DNA of 64,000 nt. Source: Chryseobacterium defluvii. Lineage in GTDB: Bacteria; Bacteroidota; Bacteroidia; Flavobacteriales; Weeksellaceae. Below the pieces are notes generated by a model. It had not been told where the DNA came from and ran no database searches. It was given only the letters and a program-made list of their open reading frames with translations. Of this stretch, positions 54,180 to 62,938 are shown piece after piece. Numbering within the stretch: position 1 is the first letter of the stretch; each line of letters starts with the position of its first letter. Location: contig NZ_RBXB01000001.1 in NCBI RefSeq assembly GCF_003634775.1, positions 248,001 through 312,000 of the forward strand. The letters run 5' to 3'. The translations under genes and the position numbers were made by a program.

Positions 54180-54788
54180 ATGGAAAATTTCAAAGAAATT
54201 AAACAAGAAATTCTTGATCGAGCAAAGAATGTTGATGCTTGTAATGGTGAATACAAAAGAGCTTATAAAGCTGAAAACTATGAGGAACTTTTAAAAGTTG
54301 TAACAGATAATTTTAACTTTTGTTGTAATAATAAAATTATTGACTGTGAGCTTCTTTCAAGGATTGGAGAAAGTATATGTAATGAAAATAATTTGTTTTA
54401 TAACGTTTCAACAGATAAAGGGTTTTTACTAGCGGATTCCGCTACTGTTAGAGCTTCGGGTTCCGCTACTGTTGAAGCTTGGGGTTCCGCTACTGTTGAA
54501 GCTTGGGGTTCCGCTACTGTTAGAGCTTCGGGTTCCGCTACTGTTGAAGCTTGGGGTTCCGCTACTGTTGAAGCTTCGGGTTCCGCTACTGTTAGAGCTT
54601 CGGGTTCCGCTACTGTTGAAGCTTGGGGTTCCGCTACTGTTGAAGCTTGGGGTTCCGCTTACATCAATTCATATAATAGCATTGAACATAAAATTTCAGA
54701 AAAAGTAATTCTACGGTATTACTATGAAAATAGGGTTGTTCTTGCTGATGTAGAAAGTTTAAAACCATTACATAATTCAAAATCATAA
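54180..54788 (+). CDS. Phage protein with octapeptide SATV repeats
   Basis: A 202-aa protein. Residues 1-80 are globular; ~85-160 are nine tandem octapeptides of the form GSATV-x-A-x, alternating SATVEAWG and SATVRASG; the end is 'ISEKVILRYYYENRVVLADV' and 'LKPLHNSKS'. The underlying DNA is a 24-bp tandem repeat (about 54430-54660). Regular spacing of small and beta-branched residues suggests a left-handed beta-helix. Proteins with such repeats are seen in phages but their job is unknown. Copy number could change by slippage without shifting the frame. Confidence 0.65.
   Translation: MENFKEIKQEILDRAKNVDACNGEYKRAYKAENYEELLKVVTDNFNFCCNNKIIDCELLSRIGESICNENNLFYNVSTDKGFLLADSATVRASGSATVEAWGSATVEAWGSATVRASGSATVEAWGSATVEASGSATVRASGSATVEAWGSATVEAWGSAYINSYNSIEHKISEKVILRYYYENRVVLADVESLKPLHNSKS
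54430..54660 (+). repeat. 24-bp tandem repeats
   Basis: Nine units of GTTNGAGCTTSGGGTTCCGC-like form plus TACT occur in two main versions, encoding VRASGSAT and VEAWGSAT, and one hybrid, VEASGSAT. The hybrid points to recombination between units. Confidence 0.85.
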
Positions 54789-54792
54789 TCTC

Positions 54793-55398
54793 ATGGGAGA
54801 AAAACAAGTTATCGAAATCAACTCTGATCAGCTTGAAAGGTTAGCGGATCTAGCAAATGGAGAAAAGCAAATTGAGATCAAATCTGGATCTCTTAAAGAT
54901 CACTTTCTCACCTATTCTTATGAGCTGCTTGTAGGAGTAATGAAAGGTGACGAATTGACCAGAAAGGGGGTTCATATCGTGCACGATGATATGTTGGAGG
55001 CTTTTAAGCAGCTAGATGTTTTCCTGGCTCATATAGACGGGCTTTACCATTGGACAAATAATCAAACACCAATTCACGAATTAGAGGAGTTTGAAGGCTT
55101 GGAAAACTACTACGTTACTGCATTCAAAATTACAGGAACCGAAGAAAACAAATCTGTTATCCTTACAGGAGGTAAAATGGGAGTTTATGGCACTATTGGG
55201 TTTAGTACTCCAAAAATTAAACTGGACAATAGCAACTATTTATATGTTGAAGAGCTTCAAAACAGACTTCGTATTGTAATTGAGCAGGTTGAAGCCTATA
55301 TGAACGGAAAAACGGCTCCACAATATGAGCAGCTGTCAATGAATTTTGAAGCCGGAGATTCAGACGATGATGAGTTTAACAATGCAAAAGTAGATTGA
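54793..55398 (+). CDS. Phage protein, unknown
   Basis: A 201-aa acidic protein: 'HIVHDDMLEAFKQLDVFLAH', 'TAFKITGTEENKSVILTGGK' and an Asp-rich C-terminus ('FEAGDSDDDEF'). Within the early operon just before the helicase, so probably linked to replication or recombination; not recognised. Confidence 0.55.
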   Translation: MGEKQVIEINSDQLERLADLANGEKQIEIKSGSLKDHFLTYSYELLVGVMKGDELTRKGVHIVHDDMLEAFKQLDVFLAHIDGLYHWTNNQTPIHELEEFEGLENYYVTAFKITGTEENKSVILTGGKMGVYGTIGFSTPKIKLDNSNYLYVEELQNRLRIVIEQVEAYMNGKTAPQYEQLSMNFEAGDSDDDEFNNAKVD

Positions 55399-55399
55399 T

Positions 55400-55657
55400 A
55401 TGGAAAACGCAGATAAACCAATAAGTCCAACATTCATAAAATTCACTGAAAATGGTAATCCAAGACCAGTTTCTGAATATGAGGTTTCTCGAGGTGGATA
55501 TAGTGATTTCAGTATTGGTCTAACCAAACGAGAATACTTCGCAGGATTAGCATTGCAAGGTTTGGTAGGAAACACTCACAATAATTCTCCAAAATTTATT
55601 GCTGAGGTTGCGATAAAAATATCAGATGAGCTTTTAAAACAATTAGAAAATAATTAG
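55400..55657 (+). CDS. Small phage protein, unknown
   Basis: 85 aa: 'GLTKREYFAGLALQGLVGNT' followed by a helix ending 'ISDELLKQLENN'. This REYFAGLALQGL-type segment occurs in many phage hypothetical proteins. One nucleotide separates it from both neighbours' reading units, so it is translated as part of the operon. Confidence 0.6.
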   Translation: MENADKPISPTFIKFTENGNPRPVSEYEVSRGGYSDFSIGLTKREYFAGLALQGLVGNTHNNSPKFIAEVAIKISDELLKQLENN

Positions 55658-55658
55658 T

Positions 55659-56876
55659 ATGTCAATAGCTGAAATCGTAAAAGAAAATGCGCCGAATTTA
55701 TTCACAGTTGCTGAAAAGCCAAAATATACTCTCAGGCCATACCAAAAAGAAGCGGTTGAGGCGGGCATAAGATACTTTCAGGGAAACTCAAAAAAGAATG
55801 TAGTACTTATTCTTACCACAGGAGCAGGTAAATCTGTAGTGATAGCAAATATGCTTGCTCCTTTAACCGGAAAGACGGTGATCCTACAACCTTCAAAAGA
55901 AATCTTGGAACAAAACTTTGCAAAATACATCAGCCAGGGTTTTAAGGCTTCTATTTATTCAGCTTCAGCTGGACAGAAAAAGGTTGATACTATCACCTTT
56001 TGTACTATCGGAAGTATTATTAATAAAAAGCATCTTTTTGAAGGTCTGGAACACATTATCATTGATGAGTGTCATTTGGTAAACCCAAAAGGAGGAATGT
56101 ATGAGGAATTTATTTCTGCATTTCCTAAAGCTAAAGTTTTAGGGCTTACAGCAACTCCTTACAGATTACACAGTACCATGGAGGGAGCCCAATTGAAATT
56201 TATTACAAGAACCAAACCCAGGATTTTCGATGAGGTACTTTATTACGTTCAAAATTCTGAACTGTTTTATAATGATCCTCCATACTTAGCCAAACTTGAA
56301 TATTTCTCTTTTAATGTTGTGGATAGATCAATGCTACAGGTAAATAGTTCAGGAACCGATTTCACAGAGCAGTCCCTTAAAAGATATTACAAAATAATCG
56401 ACATGCCTTCCATTATTGTCAAGTATGCTAACAGATTACTCGCAAAAAAACCGAATCTTCTTGTTTTCTGCTCATTGATTGAAGAAGCTGAAAATGTTAC
56501 CCGGAGAATTCCTGGAGCTGTAATTCTTACAGGATCTACAAGAAAAGATGAAAGAGAAAGAATTCTTTCTCAATTCAAATCAGGAAAAATAAGATGTGTT
56601 GTAAATGTAGGAGTTCTTACGACCGGTTTTGACTATCCGGAATTAGAATGTGTCCTTATTGCCCGTAGTACAATGTCTTTGGCCCTTTACTATCAGATTG
56701 TAGGAAGAGTTATGAGAATAGCCCCTAACAAGGAAAAAGCATGGGTTGTTGATCTGGGAGGAAATGTGAATTTCTTCGGCAAAATTGAAACAATGAAAAT
56801 CGAGCAAACTCCAACCGGATTGTATTACATATCCAATAACGGGAGACAACTCACGAATGTACCATTTCAAAAATGA
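55659..56876 (+). CDS. DEAD/DEAH-box SF2 DNA helicase
   Basis: A 405-aa helicase: Q-motif-like start 'LRPYQKEAVEAGIRYFQ', Walker A 'TTGAGKSVVIANML', motif II 'IIIDECHLV', motif III 'GLTATPYR', motif V 'GVLTTGFDYPELECVLIAR', motif VI 'YQIVGRVMRIAP'. All ATPase motifs are present. It resembles RecG/UvrB-like or type III-res helicases in phages and should unwind DNA or branched structures during replication. Confidence 0.9.
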   Translation: MSIAEIVKENAPNLFTVAEKPKYTLRPYQKEAVEAGIRYFQGNSKKNVVLILTTGAGKSVVIANMLAPLTGKTVILQPSKEILEQNFAKYISQGFKASIYSASAGQKKVDTITFCTIGSIINKKHLFEGLEHIIIDECHLVNPKGGMYEEFISAFPKAKVLGLTATPYRLHSTMEGAQLKFITRTKPRIFDEVLYYVQNSELFYNDPPYLAKLEYFSFNVVDRSMLQVNSSGTDFTEQSLKRYYKIIDMPSIIVKYANRLLAKKPNLLVFCSLIEEAENVTRRIPGAVILTGSTRKDERERILSQFKSGKIRCVVNVGVLTTGFDYPELECVLIARSTMSLALYYQIVGRVMRIAPNKEKAWVVDLGGNVNFFGKIETMKIEQTPTGLYYISNNGRQLTNVPFQK

Positions 56877-56882
56877 TTTATA

Positions 56883-57128
56883 ATGAAAATTAAGATAAAA
56901 ATAAAAAAATCAGAGTTTAAGGCTCTGGCAGAAAGCGGTCTAATACCTCAATTACTTCAAGAGAAGAAAGAAAGTCGCCGAATTTTACGTACATTAATGC
57001 CTCTCTCTTTTTATCGATCAGGTGCAAGTACTCCTTCTTATGATCATCAGTCAGAAGCTTCTCCAAAGATTCAATCCGAGCTAAAAGACAGTGAATCTGA
57101 AGATTTAAACCCTCTAAATCATCCATAA
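56883..57128 (+). CDS. Small phage protein, plus strand (competes with an antisense ORF)
   Basis: 81 aa: 'KIKIKKSEFKALAESGLIPQ' then a low-complexity Ser/Glu-rich tail. It starts 6 nt after the helicase stop, in operon register. Its second half looks poorly folded, and a more protein-like ORF lies on the opposite strand, so only one may be real. Confidence 0.35.
   Translation: MKIKIKIKKSEFKALAESGLIPQLLQEKKESRRILRTLMPLSFYRSGASTPSYDHQSEASPKIQSELKDSESEDLNPLNHP
56917..57126 (-). CDS. Possible antisense small helical protein
   Basis: 69 aa on the minus strand: 'DDLEGLNLQIHCLLARIESL' and 'EYLHLIDKKREALMYVKFGD', well-formed amphipathic helices. A perfect minus-strand -7 box TAGTTTTG (57150-57143) lies 17 nt before its ATG at 57126. 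It opposes the operon direction. Confidence 0.4.
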   Translation of the reverse strand: MDDLEGLNLQIHCLLARIESLEKLLTDDHKKEYLHLIDKKREALMYVKFGDFLSSLEVIEVLDRFLPEP

Positions 57129-57170
57129 TAACTTGTTTTTTTCAAAACTAAGTAAAATAATTAAAGTAAA

Positions 57171-58091
57171 ATGGCAAGACCGCTAAAAATAGGATTGGAT
57201 TACTTTCCGCTCAATACCAATATAGATTCTGATGATAAAATACAGTTGGTAGAATCTGAATTTGGGAGCAAAGGCTTTGCCGTGATCATTAAGCTTTATT
57301 GTAAAATCTATGCCGACAAAGGCTACTATTACGACTGGACAGAGAAGGAAAAACTTTTGTTTGCTAAGAGGACAGGTGAATCTGTTGGCTTAGTCGATGA
57401 AATTGTTAAGAGGTCGGTTAAGTGGGGACTGTTTGAAGAGTCCGTGTTTAATCAGTTTCAAATTCTCACATCCGCAGCAATTCAAAGTAGATTTTTAGAG
57501 GCTGTAAATAGAAGAAAAAACATCGAAATGTTTAGTGAAATACTATTAATTGACATTAATGATCACGAAAACGGAATTAATGTTAACATTAATTCAATAA
57601 ATGACAACAATAGTACACAAAGTAAAGTAAAGGAAATAAAAGAAAAGAAAAATAAAGGAGTGGTTCCGCCTTCCGGCGAATCTTCCCCACCTAAAAATCC
57701 TAAAGATCAAAAACCAAAATCTGAAGGTGAAGAAAAGGGAAGTCCTCCCGAAGAACCGAAGGAGCCAATTGCTGATAAAATTGATTTTGCTAAACTCTTA
57801 CAGCTGATCAATAAAGAAACCGGGCGAGGTTTTCAGGTAATAAATGAAAATGTAAGGAAAAAGTTTCGGGCCAGGCTAAAAGAGGGGTATTCTAAAGAAA
57901 CTATTCTAAAAGCTATCAAAACTGCTCCGCAAAGTGAATATCATAAGGGTAATGGCTGTCAATATCTTACTCCGGAATTCTTTTCAAGATCTGATACACT
58001 GGATAAATATGGAAATGAAGCTTCAGCAACAAGTCCCAAAACGGAAGACCCTAAAGAACAACCTAAAATACTTGGACCATGGGCTTCGTAG
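57171..58091 (+). CDS. DUF4373 / DnaD-like replication initiation protein
   Basis: A 306-aa protein. The N-terminal DUF4373 (Lin1244/Lin1753-like) winged helix is 'LKIGLDYFPLNTNIDSDDKI', 'YCKIYADKGYYYDWTEKEKL'. A charged Pro/Glu/Lys linker (~155-205) follows. The C-terminal conserved phage domain is 'RKKFRARLKEGYSKETILKA' with 'YLTPEFFSRSDTLDKY'. Such proteins bind the phage origin and load helicase; the DnaB-like helicase gene overlaps the end by 13 nt. Confidence 0.85.
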   Translation: MARPLKIGLDYFPLNTNIDSDDKIQLVESEFGSKGFAVIIKLYCKIYADKGYYYDWTEKEKLLFAKRTGESVGLVDEIVKRSVKWGLFEESVFNQFQILTSAAIQSRFLEAVNRRKNIEMFSEILLIDINDHENGINVNINSINDNNSTQSKVKEIKEKKNKGVVPPSGESSPPKNPKDQKPKSEGEEKGSPPEEPKEPIADKIDFAKLLQLINKETGRGFQVINENVRKKFRARLKEGYSKETILKAIKTAPQSEYHKGNGCQYLTPEFFSRSDTLDKYGNEASATSPKTEDPKEQPKILGPWAS

Positions 58092-59170
58092 ATTTATTAG
58101 GACGTACTAGGGACCGTATGAGGTACATCCGGGAACATGGAGAGCTTGATCCCATTCATTTCGGATTCTACACTTGGAATCAATTTGATAAAGGTCTTTA
58201 CCTAATGGGTTCCAGAAAGACAACCATTCTGATCGGCGGGGAGCCCAATCACGGGAAAACACAGGTTGCAAATGAATTAGTGATACAGCTGATAGAAAAG
58301 CACAATTTCAAAGTTGCTCTATTTACTACTGAATCAGGTGATGTAGAAAAGGTTTTCTCCCAATTCTGCGGACTATATCAGGGAAAACCATATTCGAAAG
58401 TAAAACCGGATGGCTCAAAAAATTCTTTTGCAATGACTGATGCCGAAGCCGATGAAGCTGAACAATTTCTTTTGGATAAGCTTTATGTTTTCAAGCAGGA
58501 CAGAAAAAACTCCAGCTATCAAACATTGGATAATATCTACAAAGAATTAGAAAAAGCTGAGAGGCTATACGGGATAAAATTCGATACACTGGTTATTGAC
58601 CCGATATATGATGTTGATGATTTTGAGCCGAAAGCCAGCGAAGTATTGAGGTGTCTAAACAGGATTAACCTGGAAGCTGAGGAAAATAACCGCTATGATA
58701 TCATTGTAAACCACGTAGCGGAAACCCAGAAAACTTTCGATCCGAAAACCGGTAAAAGAAGAAAGCTTCTTGCTTTGGCAGATGAGTTCTATGGAGGAAA
58801 GAACAATAACAGGAAAGCGATGCTGCAGGTTTTAGTTCACCGCCCGGAACCAAACAATGATCCGGAGAAAGGACCAATAATTAAAGAGAACCAAACCAAT
58901 ATCCATATTCTGAAAGTAAAGCCTGAAGGAATTGCAAAATGGGGAATATATCCCATTTACTTCGACTGGAAAAGCCGAAGATATTACGAGGACTATGTAG
59001 AAAATGAGACAACAAAATTCGCTTTTGCCAGCTGTACAAAATTCTACGACCGAAGTCCTGTAAATAGTTTGAACATTAACACATTTAGATTTACACCAGA
59101 ACAAGCATTTGATAATGGACCACCAAAACAGCAACAAGGAGAAGATGATGAAGACGATTTTCCATTCTGA
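58079..59170 (+). CDS. DnaB-like replicative helicase / RecA-fold ATPase
   Basis: A 363-aa protein: Walker A 'ILIGGEPNHGKTQVANELVI', 'KVALFTTESGDVEKVFSQFC', Walker B 'FDTLVIDPIYDVDD', and 'NNRYDIIVNHVAETQKTFDP', the RecA-like core of DnaB. It lacks the N-terminal primase-interaction domain. The last residues 'GEDDEDDFPF' form an SSB-like acidic tail, unusual for a helicase. It would unwind DNA at the phage fork. Confidence 0.8.
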   Translation: MGFVDLLGRTRDRMRYIREHGELDPIHFGFYTWNQFDKGLYLMGSRKTTILIGGEPNHGKTQVANELVIQLIEKHNFKVALFTTESGDVEKVFSQFCGLYQGKPYSKVKPDGSKNSFAMTDAEADEAEQFLLDKLYVFKQDRKNSSYQTLDNIYKELEKAERLYGIKFDTLVIDPIYDVDDFEPKASEVLRCLNRINLEAEENNRYDIIVNHVAETQKTFDPKTGKRRKLLALADEFYGGKNNNRKAMLQVLVHRPEPNNDPEKGPIIKENQTNIHILKVKPEGIAKWGIYPIYFDWKSRRYYEDYVENETTKFAFASCTKFYDRSPVNSLNINTFRFTPEQAFDNGPPKQQQGEDDEDDFPF

Positions 59171-59171
59171 T

Positions 59172-59579
59172 ATGAGATTAAATTTCGCTGGCTGGATTAA
59201 GAAATGGAACGACGGAATTGCCACACAGGATGATTTTGAAACAAAGATCATGCTTTTGGAAAAACTTCAGAGAGGGTTTGCAATAATAACCAAGCTTCTT
59301 GAAGATAATGACAAAAAAATAATGATCAAAGCTCGCGGCAATTTAATTCCCGGAAGCAATGAAGCCAATGAAAAGGAGGTAATGGCACTTCTGGAAAATC
59401 AAAAAAAGCCATGGTATAAAAATCTCGAATCTGTAAGGAATGATCTTAATTATATCAGGCATGTTCTGGATAACATCTATGAGATCAAAAACCGAAGAAG
59501 CTATGAATGTTTCCAGCTCAGGGCCGAAAATCATAAACTCAGGGCCGAAATTGAAAGATTAAGAAATGAAAAAAAATAA
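59172..59579 (+). CDS. Phage protein with C-terminal coiled coil
   Basis: A 135-aa protein: 'RLNFAGWIKKWNDGIATQDD' at the start and a Lys/Glu coiled coil at the end ('CFQLRAENHKLRAEIERLRN'). The ATG at 59172 lies 1 nt after the helicase stop; ATGs at 59145/59148, preceded by AAGGAG, are alternatives that overlap the helicase end. Unknown function. Confidence 0.55.
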   Translation: MRLNFAGWIKKWNDGIATQDDFETKIMLLEKLQRGFAIITKLLEDNDKKIMIKARGNLIPGSNEANEKEVMALLENQKKPWYKNLESVRNDLNYIRHVLDNIYEIKNRRSYECFQLRAENHKLRAEIERLRNEKK

Positions 59580-59805
59580 ACCTAATTGGTTAAAGCAAAA
59601 ACCGAAGATGATGATGGATATAAATTTTAAAACTAAAAGAATGGAAAATACAATCAAAATATTGCTATCAGTAGTTAAAATCAAAAATAAAGCTCTTTAT
59701 TTTTTTAGTAGAAAACCATCACCTGAAAATTTTGAGATACGCAAAAAATATGAATTGGATATCGCTGAAATCGAAAGAGCAATTTTAATTCTGAAAGGAT
59801 TATGA
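59566..59805 (+). CDS. Small basic phage protein
   Basis: 79 aa: basic N-terminus ('KKNKPNWLKQKPKMMMDINF') then a helical part ('YELDIAEIERAILILKGL'). Overlaps both neighbours by a few bases, as expected for a translated operon gene. Not recognised. Confidence 0.5.
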   Translation: MKKNKPNWLKQKPKMMMDINFKTKRMENTIKILLSVVKIKNKALYFFSRKPSPENFEIRKKYELDIAEIERAILILKGL

Positions 59806-60215
59806 CCTGGAGTAAGTCTATTCTTAGTAAACTTCAAAAGGAAGGAAAAATTAAAAATGTTTTCATTCCTCCGGAGCCAAAAAACAAAATCAAAATTCCT
59901 AAAGAAATCGGAAAATATAAGCTTCACATCAATTCAGTACTTAAAAGTTCGGGATTAGAATTCAAAGAAGAATATCAATTCGATGAAAATAGAAAATTTC
60001 GGTTTGATTGGGTAATTCCTGAGCTAAAGACGGGAATAGAGTTCGAAGGAATAATGAGCGAAAAAAGCAGGCATACTACTATTGAGGGATTTTCTAATGA
60101 CTGTATTAAATATAACCTAGCTCAGTGCAACGGATGGAAAGTATTACGATACACGGTATTGAATTACCTGGAAATTGAAAATGACATAAAACTATTAATT
60201 GAAAAAGCAAAATGA
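59802..60215 (+). CDS. Vsr/DUF559-like PD-(D/E)XK endonuclease
   Basis: A 137-aa nuclease-like protein: 'FRFDWVIPELKTGIEFEGIM' gives the D...E-x-E active site and 'SRHTTIEGFSNDCIKYNLAQ', 'CNGWKVLRYTVLNYLE' the rest of the Vsr-type fold. In this operon it may resolve branched DNA or nick phage DNA; the exact substrate is unknown. The last 4 nt overlap the next gene. Confidence 0.75.
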   Translation: MTWSKSILSKLQKEGKIKNVFIPPEPKNKIKIPKEIGKYKLHINSVLKSSGLEFKEEYQFDENRKFRFDWVIPELKTGIEFEGIMSEKSRHTTIEGFSNDCIKYNLAQCNGWKVLRYTVLNYLEIENDIKLLIEKAK

Positions 60216-62938
60216 GATACGAAGAGTTTTTAAAAAATAAAGTAATTGTTTCGGAGGATTTCGGATTTGAAGTGTCTGAACTTTCTCCAAAACTTCACCT
60301 TCATCAGCCTGATATTGTAAGATGGTGTCTTAAAGGAGGAAGAAGAGCGATTTTCGCTTCTTTTGGGCTTGGAAAATCCATGATGCAGCTAGAAATAGCC
60401 AAGCAATGTATTTTAAAGGAAAATAAACCGTTTCTAATCGTTTGTCCTTTAGGGGTGATCGGTGAATTCAAAAGAGATAACGAAAAGCTTGAAACAGGAT
60501 TTGATATTTCATACATCAAAGATACTGATGATTTGGCTGTTCAGTTAGCCGAGAAAAAGGCAATTGACAACTATGGAGAAAAAGAGTTTGAAGCTGCTAA
60601 ATCAGAATATTTAGAATCATTAAATAATCAGGATTTAAGAATTTTTGACTTTGATCCGGCGACCATCTACATAACAAATTACGAACGAGTTCGTAAAGGG
60701 GATATAGATCCTTCTCTTTTTTCCGGAGTTTCATTTGATGAAGCTTCAATACTTCGAAATCTAAAAACCGAAACTACAAATTATGTTTTGAACCATTTTA
60801 AAAAAGTTCCTTACAGGTTTGTAGCAACCGCAACCCCGACACCAAATGATTTCATTGAAATTCTAAATTATGCAGAATATTTGGGTGTAGCAGACCGCGG
60901 ACACCTTCTTACTAGATTCTTCAAAAGAGATTCAACGAAAGCCGGAAATCTTCAGTTACTTGAAAGTAAAAAAGATGAGTTCTGGAAATGGGTTGCAACC
61001 TGGGCGGTATTCATCAATAAGCCTTCTGATCTTGGATATGATGATTCACAATATAACCTTCCAAAATTACATATACATGAAATTGAGGTTGAAAATTATA
61101 CAGATGAGGTAATTACCGATAAATATGGGAAACCAATTTTATTCAAAGATAATACAAAGTCATTGATCGATACTTCACGGGAAAAGTCGCAAACTGTAGA
61201 TATAAGAGTGCAAAAAGCTCTTGAAATAGTTCAGCAGAAAGGTCCCGAAGACAATTGGATTCTATGGCACCACTTGGAGGCAGAAAGAATGGAAATAGAA
61301 AAGAAATTTAAAGGATATTCTTTGAATTCTGTATTCGGCGCTCAGGATAATAACTGGAAAGAAGAGCTTTTAATTGGTTTCTCAGAAAATAAATATCAGA
61401 TTCTTTCTACAAAACCCAAAATAGCCGGATCCGGATGTAATTTTCAGCATGCATGTCATAAAATGATATTTGTAGGTATTGATTTCAAGTTTAATGATTT
61501 CATCCAGGCTGTCCACCGTGTTTACAGATTTATGCAATCTGAAGAAGTTCATGTGTATATAATATTCACCCAAAATGAAAGAGAAGTGTTAAAAACTCTA
61601 TTTGACAAATGGAGAAAGCACAAAGAGCTTCAAAATGAAATGATCTCTTTAGTAAGAGAGTACGGATTAAACTCAGAATTAATAAAATCTCAAATGGAAA
61701 GACAAATTTTCGCAAATGGCAGAAAACTTATAATTGGTGATGCCACATTATATAACAATGATACTGTAATAGTTCATTCGGATCCGGAAGAAATGCCCGA
61801 TAACTCAATTGGGATGCATTTAACTTCAATTCCTTTCGGTGATCATTATGAATATTCAGACAATTATAATGACTTCGGGCATAATGATGGAAATGAAGAA
61901 TTTTTCAAGCAAATGGAATTCTTAACCCCAGAATTATACCGAACATTAATGCCGGGCCGTATTGCAGCAATTCACGTAAAAGATCGCCCGCGTTATTCTC
62001 ATCAAACTGATGTACAATTTTTCACAATAGAACCGTTTTCCGATGCTACTGTAAGACATTTTACAAAACAAAAAGTGAAAGATCAAATTACAATCTGGGA
62101 AGGGTTGACGGCTGAGGATGGTATTTCAAATGAGTTGAAAGAAAAAAGATTGCAGGAGTTAAGGTCTGAATATGAAAATAGATTCCATTTTATTGGCCGT
62201 ATTACAATTACCACGGATGTTGTACGTGAGAATAATCAAACCTATCGTTTAGGTTGGGGTGAACAGCGGAAAGATGCTTCAAAAATGGGTGTTGGGATTC
62301 CGGAATATATTCTTCTTTTCCGAAAACCTCCTAGTCATACCAAAAATGCATACGCTGATGATCCTGTAGTAAAAAAGATTGATGAATATCTTTTATCAAT
62401 GTGGCAACTTGATGCTCATTCTTATTGGAAATCTTCCGGGAACCGGTTCCTTTCTGCCGAAGAAATTAAACGTTTCGACATGGATAGAATTTATAATGCC
62501 TGGAAAAAATACAATACATCTGAGGTTTATGACTATCAAAAGCATCTGGAAGCATGCAATATGTTGGAAGGAGAAGACAAGCTATCAAAACTCTTTATGA
62601 CACTTCCACCTCATTCAAATCAAGAATGTGTTTGGTCAGATATCAACCGTATGAATACGCTGAATGCAAAGCAAGTCTCATCTAAAAAAGAGAAACACAT
62701 TTGTCCTTTACAGCTGGATATCATTGAAAGGCTAATATACAGGTTTACCAATGAGGGAGATACAGTGGATGATTGTTTCGGTGGGCTTTTTTCCACTCCT
62801 TATGTTGCTCTTAAATTGAAAAGAAAGGCTAAAGCGTGCGAGCTTAATTCAGAGTATTTCAATGATGGAGTTAGCTATATCAATGCAATTAATTATCAAA
62901 TTAATATGCCAACATTATTTGATTTAATAGATGCCTAA
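60212..62938 (+). CDS. Helicase-DNA methyltransferase fusion
   Basis: A 908-aa two-domain phage protein. Residues ~1-480 are an SF2 helicase: 'AIFASFGLGKSMMQLEIAKQ' (Walker A), 'FDEASILRNL' (motif II), 'FVATATPTPNDFIEILNYAE' (III), and 'GIDFKFNDFIQAVHRVYRFM' (VI). Residues ~510-908 are an amino-methyltransferase: 'GMHLTSIPFGDHYEYSDNYN' holds the catalytic motif as SIPF instead of (D/N/S)PPY, and 'DDCFGGLFSTPYVALKLKRK' is the SAM site (DPF-x-GSGT degenerate). It may methylate phage DNA, or have lost activity. Confidence 0.82.
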   Translation: MRYEEFLKNKVIVSEDFGFEVSELSPKLHLHQPDIVRWCLKGGRRAIFASFGLGKSMMQLEIAKQCILKENKPFLIVCPLGVIGEFKRDNEKLETGFDISYIKDTDDLAVQLAEKKAIDNYGEKEFEAAKSEYLESLNNQDLRIFDFDPATIYITNYERVRKGDIDPSLFSGVSFDEASILRNLKTETTNYVLNHFKKVPYRFVATATPTPNDFIEILNYAEYLGVADRGHLLTRFFKRDSTKAGNLQLLESKKDEFWKWVATWAVFINKPSDLGYDDSQYNLPKLHIHEIEVENYTDEVITDKYGKPILFKDNTKSLIDTSREKSQTVDIRVQKALEIVQQKGPEDNWILWHHLEAERMEIEKKFKGYSLNSVFGAQDNNWKEELLIGFSENKYQILSTKPKIAGSGCNFQHACHKMIFVGIDFKFNDFIQAVHRVYRFMQSEEVHVYIIFTQNEREVLKTLFDKWRKHKELQNEMISLVREYGLNSELIKSQMERQIFANGRKLIIGDATLYNNDTVIVHSDPEEMPDNSIGMHLTSIPFGDHYEYSDNYNDFGHNDGNEEFFKQMEFLTPELYRTLMPGRIAAIHVKDRPRYSHQTDVQFFTIEPFSDATVRHFTKQKVKDQITIWEGLTAEDGISNELKEKRLQELRSEYENRFHFIGRITITTDVVRENNQTYRLGWGEQRKDASKMGVGIPEYILLFRKPPSHTKNAYADDPVVKKIDEYLLSMWQLDAHSYWKSSGNRFLSAEEIKRFDMDRIYNAWKKYNTSEVYDYQKHLEACNMLEGEDKLSKLFMTLPPHSNQECVWSDINRMNTLNAKQVSSKKEKHICPLQLDIIERLIYRFTNEGDTVDDCFGGLFSTPYVALKLKRKAKACELNSEYFNDGVSYINAINYQINMPTLFDLIDA

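Noticed and set aside
54472-54708. 78-codon ORF in a second frame of the 24-bp repeats
   Set aside because: It stays open only because the repeat length is a multiple of 3; its Leu/Gly/Val/Pro repeats start inside the real gene and have no start context.
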